A DNA stretch of 64,000 nt from Fusicatenibacter sp. (GTDB taxonomy: Bacteria > Bacillota > Clostridia > Lachnospirales > Lachnospiraceae). The notes under the pieces were generated by a model. That model was not told the DNA's origin. It ran no database searches and saw only the letters and a list, made by a program, of their open reading frames with translations. Of the stretch, positions 49,126 through 58,432 are shown piece by piece. The stretch covers positions 1-64,000 of the forward strand of contig JAGHIA010000070.1 of the NCBI GenBank assembly GCA_017887445.1, read 5' to 3'. Position numbers and translations under genes: made by a program. Every line of letters begins with the position of its first letter. Within the stretch, counting starts at the first letter, position 1.

Positions 49126-50190
49126 CTATTCTTCCCGCAACTTCACCGCAGTCGCCGCTTTCCGCCGTCTGGCGTCATCAATAGCGGCATAATGCTTTTT
49201 CGTCGTGTTTACGTCCTTGTGGCCCAGCACATCGGCTACCAGATAGATATCCCCGGTTTCCTGATACAGAGTCGTGCCGTAAGTGCTTCGCAGCTTGTGA
49301 GGAGTAATCTTTTTTGTCGTCGTCACCTGTGAAGCATATTTTTTCACAAGATTCTCCACCGTTTTTACATTGATGCGTTTCCTCTGAGAAGAGTAGAACA
49401 GCGCGTGCTCATGGCCTGACACCGGCTCCATGGATTCCCGAACCTCCAGGTAACGGCGCAGAGCCTTTTCTACCTCGGCACCGAAATAAACGATCATTTC
49501 ATTTCCGCCTTTTCGGACAACCTTAATGCCGTTATTCTTAAAATCCACATCTTCAATATCCAGACCTACACATTCCGAGACGCGAATCCCCGTGCCGAGC
49601 AGGAGAGTAATGATCGCAAGATCCCGGTCCTTGGTTTTCTCATAATATGCTTTCTGATGAGGAGTCAGTCCCTCCCCGCAGCTCTCAACAAAATCCAGAA
49701 GCCTTGCCACTTCATCCGGGTCCAAACGGATGATTTCCTTTTCGTGTAGCTTCGGCATGTCTACCAGCAGCGTGGGATTGGTCTGGATCATTTCCTTTTT
49801 GTAAAAATACGCGTAAAAGGTACGCAGGCTGGAAAGCTTTCGTTTCAGGCCTTTTTCTCCGTTTGTCGTATATTCATCCCTGGAATCCTTATACGCCTTC
49901 AGGTATTCAATGTATTCCTCAATATCCAGGGCGGTCACAGAGTCCAGAACATCCAGCTTCAGGTCGTCCACAGAGCATTTCTGAAACGCCGGATTTTCCG
50001 ACAGCAGAAACTGAAAGAAAATCCGCAGATCATAAGCATACTTGATCCGCGTACTGGTAGAAGTGGTTGTGCTGACTGCACGGAAAAAATCATTGGCAAA
50101 CTCGGGAAGTGATTTTAAAACTTCGCGGAGTTTCAGAGTATTTTCCATATCGGTTTGTTCGTGGTATGTAATTTTAGCGTTTTTTCCCAT
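49126..50190 (-). CDS. tyrosine-type site-specific recombinase (Xer-like)
   Basis: GTGIRVSECVGLDI, TPHKLRSTYGTTLYQ, VLGHKDVNTTKKHY catalytic boxes. Confidence 0.93.
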   Translation of the reverse strand: MGKNAKITYHEQTDMENTLKLREVLKSLPEFANDFFRAVSTTTSTSTRIKYAYDLRIFFQFLLSENPAFQKCSVDDLKLDVLDSVTALDIEEYIEYLKAYKDSRDEYTTNGEKGLKRKLSSLRTFYAYFYKKEMIQTNPTLLVDMPKLHEKEIIRLDPDEVARLLDFVESCGEGLTPHQKAYYEKTKDRDLAIITLLLGTGIRVSECVGLDIEDVDFKNNGIKVVRKGGNEMIVYFGAEVEKALRRYLEVRESMEPVSGHEHALFYSSQRKRINVKTVENLVKKYASQVTTTKKITPHKLRSTYGTTLYQETGDIYLVADVLGHKDVNTTKKHYAAIDDARRRKAATAVKLREE

Positions 50191-50819
50191 AAGCAGCTCC
50201 TTTGCGCGTTGGCTTGAAAAGATACAGAATAAAATTTATCCGGACAAAACGCGCCGCCCGGATTTATAATCTGGAAATTTCCGCATCATAAACTGCCGGG
50301 CGCGCAATAAATATCTGAATGATAATAATGAACTAAAATCTGATACAACAGAAAAGAGCGGCAAACAAATTCCAATCAATGCGGCCGTTGAAAAATGAAA
50401 CGTATAATAATTACCGCAGATCTGCAAATCTATGAAATCGAAGATTTCAACGGCTTAAGCAGCAAAAAGTGTGGAGACAAAGGCTATTTCAACTATTCGG
50501 AAAACACAGGTTTTTCGAATAGTTGACCGTGAATCCAGACCAATACCGCTTGTCATCATCCGTTTTTTTATCTCCGGATTCTTTATTTTTTACGATAAAT
50601 AATTCCTATTTAAAATTTCTAAAGTCTAATTCTAAAATCTGTTTGCTTTTTCAAATAATCTTTTTGATTTTTGCCCTTCCGTCATAGGACAAAATCCCGT
50701 CCGCATGTAAAAATCGAAACCGCCAAGAGCGGGGGGCGGGATTATCCGCGCGTCTGCAGACGTCACATTGTCAATAAAAACGTACCGCCAATGACATGTT
50801 TCCTCGCCATTTCTGTTTT

Positions 50820-51497
50820 TCAGCTCATAAACCTGAGTACGCCGATCACTTTTCCAAGGATCTGCAAATCCCCCTGAACAATGATCGGTTCCATATAATC
50901 GTTTTCCGGCTGCAATCGGCAAAAACCATCTTCCCTGTAAAAAGTCTTTACAGTGGCCGAATCGTCCAACAGCGCGACCACCATATCGCCGTTCCCTGCA
51001 GTTTCCTGTTGTTCCACAAGAACATAGTCTCCATTCAAAATTCCTGCGTTTATCATGCTTTCTCCCTGAACCTTCAGCAAAAACGTCTCCGCGTTGGGAA
51101 GACGGTCCAGCGGCATGGGAAAATAACCGTCGATATGCTCCACGGCCAGCAGCGGTTCCCCCGCGGCTACCTTGCCGACCAGCGGAACCTGCACAATATA
51201 GGGTTCCGACGCGGTATCGTCCTCCGCAACCTTCTGGATGCCCTGAATCGCGTCCAGACGTCCGGTATGAAAATCCTTGTCGCAGATTTCGATGGCCCGC
51301 GGTTTCGTCGCATCGCGTTTGATATAGCCTTTTTTCTCCAGCGCTTCCAGATGCGCATGAACCGACGATGTGGATTTCAAATGTACGGCCTCGCAGATTT
51401 CACGGACCGACGGCGGGAACCCGCGAGTCAGGATCTCGTCTTTTAGATATGATAATATTTCTTCCTGTTTCTTGCTTAATGTATGATGATCTGCCAT
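50820..51497 (-). CDS. lexA: LexA repressor
   Basis: [71 protein letters not shown]. Confidence 0.97.
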   Translation of the reverse strand: MADHHTLSKKQEEILSYLKDEILTRGFPPSVREICEAVHLKSTSSVHAHLEALEKKGYIKRDATKPRAIEICDKDFHTGRLDAIQGIQKVAEDDTASEPYIVQVPLVGKVAAGEPLLAVEHIDGYFPMPLDRLPNAETFLLKVQGESMINAGILNGDYVLVEQQETAGNGDMVVALLDDSATVKTFYREDGFCRLQPENDYMEPIIVQGDLQILGKVIGVLRFMS

Positions 51498-51675
51498 ATT
51501 TTTATCCTCCGAATTTATTCCTTCTGCCGTCCGTTCCGGTTAAACTGTATGGACGGATACTGTGACACCCCAACTGGCTGAGCTGTCACGTAATCTCCTA
51601 AAATATTCCTGTAAAAAACGCATAGATATTTTATTTATTATAACATAGGGAAAAAGCAAAGGCAAACATATTTTC

Positions 51676-51751
51676 CGAAAATTTGTTCGGTTTTTCTGTT
51701 GACAAACGTTTGTTCTGGTACTATAATAGCCTCATAAAGAACAAATGTTCT
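51676..51751. promoter_or_regulatory. SOS operator region with three candidate LexA boxes and a TTGACA-N17-TATAAT promoter
   Basis: CGAAAATTTGTTCG (51676..51689), CAAACGTTTGTTCT (51703..51716), AGAACAAATGTTCT (51738..51751). Confidence 0.85.
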
Positions 51752-51868
51752 GAACAGACATTCGAACAAAGACAATAACTTTTACGCCTCTTCCGGCCGA
51801 ACAGTCAAAGACAGCAACTGCGCAAAACATTAACGGCCCGTACAGGCAGATGAAAAGGGAGGTACCAT

Positions 51869-52240
51869 ATGAAAAAGAATCAGAAAACCCCACGACACTC
51901 TTCCACTGCCAGACGCAGATGCCGCCAGCAGAAAAAATATACTGCTCTCCTGCTGCTCCTTCTCCTTCTCGGTATTCCCGGCGCCATACTTCTCTCGAAC
52001 CATGTACAGGCGCAGGCCGAAGGACTTCCGCAGGAACAGACCTATAAATATTACACCAGCATCAAGGTAACATACGGCGACACCCTCTGGGAAATCGCAG
52101 AAAAATACCAGACAGATGAATACGAAGATATCCCAAGCTATATCGAAGAGGTGAAACAGATCAATCACCTTACTTCCAGCCAGATAACCGACGGCATGTA
52201 CCTGTGTATTCCCTATTACACATCCGAGTACAAAGCCTGA
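51869..52240 (+). CDS. yneA: YneA-like SOS cell-division suppressor (TM + LysM)
   Basis: polybasic N-terminus, single TM, KVTYGDTLWEIAEKYQ LysM-like domain; divergent from lexA. Confidence 0.85.
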   Translation: MKKNQKTPRHSSTARRRCRQQKKYTALLLLLLLLGIPGAILLSNHVQAQAEGLPQEQTYKYYTSIKVTYGDTLWEIAEKYQTDEYEDIPSYIEEVKQINHLTSSQITDGMYLCIPYYTSEYKA

Positions 52241-52252
52241 CGAAAACGGGAC

Positions 52253-52292
52253 GATTCGACTGCCACATATTCCGAATCGTCCCGTTTTGTCT
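52253..52292. terminator. convergent terminator
   Basis: AAACGGGACGATTCG...CGAATCGTCCCGTTTTGT. Confidence 0.8.
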
Positions 52293-52296
52293 CCTT

Positions 52297-53070
52297 TTAT
52301 TTTTCCTCTTTCTCACCAGTCATACGGCGAAAATATGAACTCATTTCGTCTGCCATTCCCGCCAGGCGGTTCAGAAGCGTAGAAAAGTCCTTCAGCATGA
52401 CATTATTTTTATTATAGGGATAGACAATATCATGATCCACCTCGCTCCATCCTTCTTCAAACAGCGTCCTTCCCTGAATCTCCACATAATAGCCTTTATA
52501 TTTTATGATGTAGTGCAGCGACCGGTAAATGCCGTCCGAGCGTATCTCGATCAGCCGTTCGTCATAGATCCTGCTGTCGCCGGCCCGTTTATAAACCTTT
52601 GGACGCTCTGCAACATAATAATGACTTTCCTCCGGATCATAGTCCTCCAACCGGTCTGTAATATAATTTTCCGGATCATTCTCGAAAACCGTCGTGATGT
52701 AATTATGAAAATGGATCCGGTCCTCCCGGTACAAAAACAGAACACGGATTCCGATCAAGTCTGTCAAATATTTATAAAAATTCGTATGATCGATCTTGCT
52801 GTATTTCTGATACTCTTCTTTCCGCTTCCGGATAATTTTCTCCAGCAGATGGCCCGGATCCTTGGTGCGATAGCGATAAGAATGAATCCCTGCTTTTTCG
52901 ATATCATAAAGATAATCGTCCACAAAATCCTTGCTTACTTCCCGCAGTCTTGGCTCCAGACGACGGTAGCTGTCGTAAATCGCTTCCAGGTCCTTCCAGG
53001 TGATCTTTGCTTCCGCAAGATCATCGTCCCCCATATTGTATCTCTTAAAAAATTCCTCTCTGTCTATCAT
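52297..53070 (-). CDS. RelA/SpoT-domain small alarmone synthetase
   Basis: DLIGIRVLFLYRED, GIYRSLHYIIKY, VEIQGRTLFEEGWSEVDHDIVYP. Confidence 0.88.
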   Translation of the reverse strand: MIDREEFFKRYNMGDDDLAEAKITWKDLEAIYDSYRRLEPRLREVSKDFVDDYLYDIEKAGIHSYRYRTKDPGHLLEKIIRKRKEEYQKYSKIDHTNFYKYLTDLIGIRVLFLYREDRIHFHNYITTVFENDPENYITDRLEDYDPEESHYYVAERPKVYKRAGDSRIYDERLIEIRSDGIYRSLHYIIKYKGYYVEIQGRTLFEEGWSEVDHDIVYPYNKNNVMLKDFSTLLNRLAGMADEMSSYFRRMTGEKEEK

Positions 53071-53186
53071 CGCCTTCTCCTTTGATTGCTGAAAAATACC
53101 GTTATCAGTTTACCATAGATCCTTTCTTTTTGCTACTACTATTCCGTATCTTCCGCATGCGCTACGCTTTCACTACGCTTTTATAC

Positions 53187-53226
53187 GGTCTGTGCATTTA
53201 CTGCGCAGACCTGGCTGAACTGTTAC
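53187..53226. repeat. composite intergenic repeat: GGTCTGTGCA..TGCGCAGACC plus TGGCTGAACTGTTAC
   Basis: same architecture as 38629..38668. Confidence 0.8.
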
Positions 53227-54437
53227 TGCGGTTCAATTACGCGCTGCGTACAGTCCGCGCTCTGCACTGCTTCCTCCAGCACAGTAATGGTTCCTTTCGT
53301 CTTGCAGACCGAATCGGTGATTTCCGTGACTACAGAACGGTCCACAACCTGAACCTGCTCTTTCTCCAGCTTTTCCTGATATTGTTCAAAATGACGTTCC
53401 GCCAATGTCTGCGCTTCCTTGTGAGAGTACGTTTTCTCCTGGATGGTATACGGCAGTTTTCTTCGGTAACCTACCGATACAGGAAGAACAAAATTCTCTG
53501 TCAGACGGATGTTCCACAGCTGCGTCTCCTCGTCTGAGATCCTCTCCTGCTCCCAGGGCAGAAAGCTCTCCAGACGCATATCGCCAATCTGGAGAAAAGG
53601 GAACCTGGCGCCTTTTTCCTGATAAGTACGTTCCTCGTAGGACATAGGAAACTCCTCGTAATAGTACCAGACCGTTTCGATCAAAATATCCGCATCGGCC
53701 GAAACATAATGGTAGCCGACCACCTCCTGGCTGTCGTTTTTCACTGGGATCTCGCCGCTGACCAGAATATCCCCTTTTTTACATGGCGTGCCGGGAAGCG
53801 TCATCGGTGTCCCCGCCCGTGTAATGATGGAATAAACGATGCCATCCTTGGAGGCCGCCAGACTGGAAGGTTCCTCCGAAGGCTCCTCCATGGCCACATA
53901 GCCGTCCACGTTCTCTTTGATTTCCAGAATCAGCTGCGTTCCCTCTATTTTGGCCGAAACCCAGGTAATATTTTCAAATTCTTCCCGCAGCATTGCGGCG
54001 AGCTCACTGCAGTCCAGCTGAGACTTCCGTATTCCGTGAGTAATTCCCTGTTTTTCCAGGAAGGAAAGGATTACCCCCGTACTGTTGGCATAATTTCCAG
54101 AGACATGAATGTTCCAGATAAAAAGAGACAATACAAATAGCAGACAAAGACAGAGAAAACTTCCGGCAAAAAAAGCTTTTCGTTTTCTGTTGCGAAAGAG
54201 GAAGAAGGGAAGTCCGTATTTTCCGAGCACACGGATTTTTGAACCGCTTTTACGGCAGAGACTGTGCAAACGAAAAAAGTCTGCGGCCGACAGATACATT
54301 TCATATGCTCCATCACGGCTGAACAGCCGCCAGAGGAGAATGTGGTTGTGCGCGCATAAATTCAGAAATCGTTCCGGGTCGCTGCTCACCAGACGGACAT
54401 GCACATATCCTTTCAGATAACGAATCAGCCGGTTCAT
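53223..54437 (-). CDS. yqfD: sporulation protein YqfD
   Basis: 404-aa protein with YqfD layout (N-terminal RNA-binding-like region, TM, stage IV-like C-terminus); yqfC adjacent. Confidence 0.85.
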   Translation of the reverse strand: MNRLIRYLKGYVHVRLVSSDPERFLNLCAHNHILLWRLFSRDGAYEMYLSAADFFRLHSLCRKSGSKIRVLGKYGLPFFLFRNRKRKAFFAGSFLCLCLLFVLSLFIWNIHVSGNYANSTGVILSFLEKQGITHGIRKSQLDCSELAAMLREEFENITWVSAKIEGTQLILEIKENVDGYVAMEEPSEEPSSLAASKDGIVYSIITRAGTPMTLPGTPCKKGDILVSGEIPVKNDSQEVVGYHYVSADADILIETVWYYYEEFPMSYEERTYQEKGARFPFLQIGDMRLESFLPWEQERISDEETQLWNIRLTENFVLPVSVGYRRKLPYTIQEKTYSHKEAQTLAERHFEQYQEKLEKEQVQVVDRSVVTEITDSVCKTKGTITVLEEAVQSADCTQRVIEPQ

Positions 54438-54449
54438 ACCGAGCCTCCT

Positions 54450-54734
54450 TTACGGTTCGAATGTAATTGTCTGCATCTGGCCGGTAATCTTCATTTCCTC
54501 ACCGGAATAGTAGGCAATGGTCAGACGGCTTCCCTCAATACAAACCCTCCCTTTCCGTGTCAGGATCCGGATACAGCATGGCTCGTAAGTAAGGATTTTC
54601 TGATAGTTTTCCACATACAGTTCCCGTCCGCCAAAAAACGTAAGAACAGCTTCCCTGTAAGAAAGGTCAGCCGGTATCTGCATTGCTGACAGAAGCGCAG
54701 GTACAGGAGAATTTGGTTTCTTTTTTCGTCTCAA
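54450..54734 (-). CDS. yqfC: sporulation protein YqfC (YabP family)
   Basis: MRRKKKPNSPVPALLSAMQIPADLSYREAVLTFFGGRELYVENYQKILTYE. Confidence 0.8.
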   Translation of the reverse strand: MRRKKKPNSPVPALLSAMQIPADLSYREAVLTFFGGRELYVENYQKILTYEPCCIRILTRKGRVCIEGSRLTIAYYSGEEMKITGQMQTITFEP

Positions 54735-54840
54735 AGGCTCTCCTCTTTCCCGCTTTATTTTCTATTCTATGCAGATTCCATTTTTATTATGAATTTGTCG
54801 AAACAGACATTTGTCGAAACAAACAATAGCAAAAGAAAAA

Positions 54841-54910
54841 GCACATGCCATATGGCCAACGTATGTCAGATGCTTCCAACATACATTTTGGCCAACGCAG
54901 TGGCATGTGC
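54841..54910 (-). terminator. long hairpin terminator downstream of the DUF2284 gene
   Basis: GCACATGCCA...TGGCATGTGC followed by TTTTTCTTTTG on the minus strand. Confidence 0.65.
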
Positions 54911-54965
54911 AAAATATCCATGCGAGCACAAGGTAAATTGCCGCTTGCGGCAAGAGAAGGCAGCC

Positions 54966-55012
54966 TAGAGTGTGTTTGCAGATTGCAGGAATGAACTTTC
55001 AAACACACTCTA
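54966..55012. repeat. palindromic element TAGAGTGTGTTTG-N21-CAAACACACTCTA
   Basis: perfect 13-bp arms; inner GCAGATTGCAGGAATGAA also at 29651 and, as GCAGAATGCAGGAATGAA, at 26978. Confidence 0.85.
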
Positions 55013-55049
55013 AAGCGTGGCTACTTGGCTCGTTGCTCGCAGGAATAGA

Positions 55050-55664
55050 TTAATGCTCCTTGGGTATATCTTCGGTTTCGAAGTCTCCGGTTCTGCTTTC
55101 AGAGGATTCTTTGGCGCTCTCCTTTTCTATGTTCCGGAAGAAAATCAGGCTGAACCATACAATGTACTGCTCCCCAAGAAAATAGTCCATAGCAAACTTT
55201 TCCACCAAATTCGCGACAATGATCCCATGGCTTTCAATACACGGAAACATCTGCTCCGGATGGCGGCAGGCCGCTCTGGGATAAGCGCATTTCTCGCAGG
55301 CGGAACAGGAATCCGAAGACAAGGCATAGGTTTCCACCGAATGCTCCCGCAGATACTGCTCAATCACATGCGTCATCTTTTCATGCTCCGCCTTGGCGGA
55401 CAGGGATTCTTCCATGTTCAGAGCATTCTCCACCTGAGCGATGCTGGAAAAAAACAGCACGCCGTCATACTGACGGCACCGCTCCATACACTCCTCCACA
55501 GTACCAACTGCCGGAGGGCAGGACCAGGACGTTCCATAACGGGGACATTCTTTCTTGCAGATCATGCGCACTCTGTCGTTGTATTCAATCGCATCCGGTT
55601 TCAGAAACTGATACTGGTAAATCGGAAACTGGGTAATAAAGGACTCTATTTCATCTTTTGTCAT
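55050..55664 (-). CDS. DUF2284 metal-binding protein
   Basis: CPRYGTSWSCPPAVGT and CSACEKCAYPRAACRHPEQMFPCIES. Confidence 0.85.
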   Translation of the reverse strand: MTKDEIESFITQFPIYQYQFLKPDAIEYNDRVRMICKKECPRYGTSWSCPPAVGTVEECMERCRQYDGVLFFSSIAQVENALNMEESLSAKAEHEKMTHVIEQYLREHSVETYALSSDSCSACEKCAYPRAACRHPEQMFPCIESHGIIVANLVEKFAMDYFLGEQYIVWFSLIFFRNIEKESAKESSESRTGDFETEDIPKEH

Positions 55665-55822
55665 AAAATTTTCCTTTCACACGTCTTTCTGCGGCGTTTT
55701 AAGACAGTTGAACCGTTACACGCTGCGCGATGCGCAGAAACTGCATTCAAGCAGTTTTGCACCGCGCAGGCCTCGGGATTTTCCACATAGTTCCGGCAAT
55801 GGTTTCGTCATTAGCCGTCTGC

Positions 55823-56959
55823 TTAAAGTCTGCTCTTAAAATCTTCGTAGGAAAAGCTGTTGACCAGGCGTTCCGTACCGTCCTTCTCCCGATAGACGAT
55901 GGAAGGGAGCGGCATTCCGTTAAACGTATTGGTCTTTACCATCGTGTAAAGGGCCATATCCTCAAATACAATCCTGCTTCCAGGCTCCAGCGGATAATCA
56001 AAGGAATAGTCTCCGATCACATCTCCCGCCAGACAGGTTGGGCCGCCCAATCGATAGGTCCACGCCTTTTCCGCAGGCAGACCGCTTTCACGCACCGGCG
56101 GCCGGTATGGCATCTCCAGAACATCCGGCATATGGCAAGCCGCGGAAGTGTCGAGAATCGCCAGATTCATCCCGTTGTGCAGCGTATCGAGAACGCTGGA
56201 AACAAGGATTCCCGCATGAAGTACCACGGCCTCTCCCGGCTCCAGGTAAACCTCCACGCCATACGTCTCTTTCAGACGCCGGATAATCCCAATCAGCCGT
56301 TCCCGGTCATAGTCTGCCCGCGTAATGTGGTGTCCACCGCCAAGATTCAGCCATTTTATCCGGGAAAGCCAGCGGCCAAACCGCTTCTCCACAGCGGCGA
56401 CCGTAGTTTCCAGCGCATCGGAATCCTGTTCGCAGAGCGTGTGGAAATGAAATCCATCCAGCAGCTCCATCTGCTCTTCCCGGAAATTGGCAATCGTCGT
56501 TCCAAGCCTTGAACCGGGTGCGCAGGGATCGTAGATCGCATGTCCCTCCTGAGTGGAACACTCCGGATTGATCCGCAGGCCGATGGATTTCCCGGCTTTT
56601 TTGGCCTGCCGCCCGTAGCGCTGAACCTGTGAGGGACTATTGAAGACAACGTGATCCGCATAGGAAAGAATCTCGTCAAATTCGTCCGCGCGGTAGGCCG
56701 GGGAGAAGACGTGTGTCTCCTTCCCAAATTCCTCCCTGCCAAGCTTTGCCTCATACAAACCGCTGGCTGCCGAGCCATCCAGGTACTTTGCGATCAACGG
56801 ATAGCAGGAATACATGGAAAAAGCCTTCTGGGCCAGCAAGATCTTACAGCCGGAACGCTCCTTTACCTCCCGGAGGATTTCCAGGTTGTGCAGAAGCTTC
56901 TCCTCCTCCACCAGAAAATACGGAGTTCTCCATCCGGCCTGTGTCTCCTTCCCCATCAA
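55823..56959 (-). CDS. nspC: carboxynorspermidine/carboxyspermidine decarboxylase
   Basis: TPYFLVEEEKLLHNLEIL, LAQKAFSMYS, NLGGGHHITRADYD; operon context. Confidence 0.92.
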   Translation of the reverse strand: MMGKETQAGWRTPYFLVEEEKLLHNLEILREVKERSGCKILLAQKAFSMYSCYPLIAKYLDGSAASGLYEAKLGREEFGKETHVFSPAYRADEFDEILSYADHVVFNSPSQVQRYGRQAKKAGKSIGLRINPECSTQEGHAIYDPCAPGSRLGTTIANFREEQMELLDGFHFHTLCEQDSDALETTVAAVEKRFGRWLSRIKWLNLGGGHHITRADYDRERLIGIIRRLKETYGVEVYLEPGEAVVLHAGILVSSVLDTLHNGMNLAILDTSAACHMPDVLEMPYRPPVRESGLPAEKAWTYRLGGPTCLAGDVIGDYSFDYPLEPGSRIVFEDMALYTMVKTNTFNGMPLPSIVYREKDGTERLVNSFSYEDFKSRL

Positions 56960-58158
56960 TCCACCAGAACCGGGTCATGGGACTCCTTCCACGGAAGCCC
57001 AAAGCGGTTCAGCGCATCCATAAACGGGTCAGGATCAAACTCCTCAATGTTGTGAACACCCGGTTTGTTCCAGGTACCGTTCATCAAAAGCATCGCCCCG
57101 ATCATTGCCGGAACGCCGGTGGTGTAGGACACCGCCTGGGAACCAACCTCCCGGTAACATTCCTGATGGTCACAGATATTGTACAGATAATAGTTTTTCT
57201 CTTTTCCGTCTTTTATTCCGCGGAAAATACAGCCAATGTTTGTTTTTCCCACAGTGCGCGGGCCCAGAGTAGCCGGATCCGGCAGAACTGCCCTCAGAAA
57301 CTGCAGCGGAACAATCTCCTTTCCCTCGAACATGATCGGCTCGATGGAGGTCATTCCCACGTTCTCCAGACATTTCAGATGGGTCAGATAGCTCTGTCCA
57401 AAGGTCATGAAGAAGCGGATTCTCTTGATTCCGGGAATGTTCAGCGCCAGAGATTCCAGCTCCTCATGGTGCAGCAGGTACATATCTTTTTTGCCAACAC
57501 CCTCAAAATCGTACTCTCTCTTGATCTCCATGGGTTCTGTCTCGATGAACTTTCCGTCTTCCCAGTAGGAACCGTTTGCGGAAACCTCGCGGATATTGAT
57601 CTCCGGGTTAAAGTTTGTGGCAAACGGGTAGCCGTGATCGCCGCCGTTGCAGTCCAGGATATCGATATAATGAATCTCGTCAAACTCATGCTTCAGCGCG
57701 TAAGCGGAAAAAACACCTGTCACGCCCGGGTCAAAGCCGCTTCCCAGAAGAGCGGTAATGCCCGCCTCCTCAAAACGCTCTCTGTACGCCCACTGCCATT
57801 TATACTCAAACTTCGCCGTATCCTCCGGCTCATAATTTGCCGTGTCCACATAGTGAGTCTTTGTCGCAAGGCAGGCGTCCATAATGGTCAGGTCCTGATA
57901 CGGAAGCGCCAGGTTCAGGACTACGTCCGGCTTCTCCTGCTGGATCAGCGCGATTAGCGCGTCCACATCGTTGGCGTCCACCTGCGCGGTGCGGATCACC
58001 GTCTTCGTGGTGCCCTCCAGTTTCTCCTTCAGTGCGTCGCACTTCTCCTTTGTCCTGCTGGCAATGCAGAGCTCCTCAAATACTTCTGAATTCTGGCAGC
58101 ACTTATGGATTGCTACCGATGCGACGCCGCCGCATCCAATGATCAATGCTTTTCCCAT
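56956..58158 (-). CDS. saccharopine dehydrogenase family protein, probable carboxynorspermidine/carboxyspermidine dehydrogenase
   Basis: MGKALIIGCGGVASVAIHKCCQN; nspC adjacent. Confidence 0.9.
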   Translation of the reverse strand: MGKALIIGCGGVASVAIHKCCQNSEVFEELCIASRTKEKCDALKEKLEGTTKTVIRTAQVDANDVDALIALIQQEKPDVVLNLALPYQDLTIMDACLATKTHYVDTANYEPEDTAKFEYKWQWAYRERFEEAGITALLGSGFDPGVTGVFSAYALKHEFDEIHYIDILDCNGGDHGYPFATNFNPEINIREVSANGSYWEDGKFIETEPMEIKREYDFEGVGKKDMYLLHHEELESLALNIPGIKRIRFFMTFGQSYLTHLKCLENVGMTSIEPIMFEGKEIVPLQFLRAVLPDPATLGPRTVGKTNIGCIFRGIKDGKEKNYYLYNICDHQECYREVGSQAVSYTTGVPAMIGAMLLMNGTWNKPGVHNIEEFDPDPFMDALNRFGLPWKESHDPVLVD

Positions 58159-58295
58159 GATCTTCCTCCTGTTAAAATTTTTTATGAACAATAGTAACGA
58201 TTCAGACTGCTGAATCATAAATACTTCGCAACCATTCCGTTTACAGCTATCCCTCAAAGTATTTTCGAGCAAAATATGTGAAAACACCAGGACTT

Positions 58296-58420
58296 GCCGC
58301 GTGAAACTACATGAGCATTATTTCTGAGCCGCATGAAACTGCAATTACTGTATTATTTCTGAGCCGCGTGAAACTGCACGAATATAACTTCTGCACAGCG
58401 AAACCACATAATGATTCAGC
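58296..58420. repeat. degenerate tandem repeat (3-4 units of ~32-35 bp) between speB and the dehydrogenase gene
   Basis: GCCGCRTGAAACTRCA...ATTATTTCTGA repeated at 58296, 58328 and 58363. Confidence 0.8.
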
Positions 58421-58432
58421 CGTACAGAACTG

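Noticed and set aside
49126-50190. Recombinase as evidence of a prophage or integrative element
   Set aside because: No phage, conjugation or excisionase genes on either side; neighbours are core genes (lexA, dtd, rlmH), so a chromosomal Xer-type role fits better.
50632-50922. 96-aa minus-strand ORF overlapping the 3' end of lexA
   Set aside because: Mostly out of frame within lexA, no RBS, no recognisable domain.
58296-58420. Tandem repeats as a CRISPR array
   Set aside because: Units are degenerate, contiguous without unique spacers of constant size, and no cas genes are nearby.
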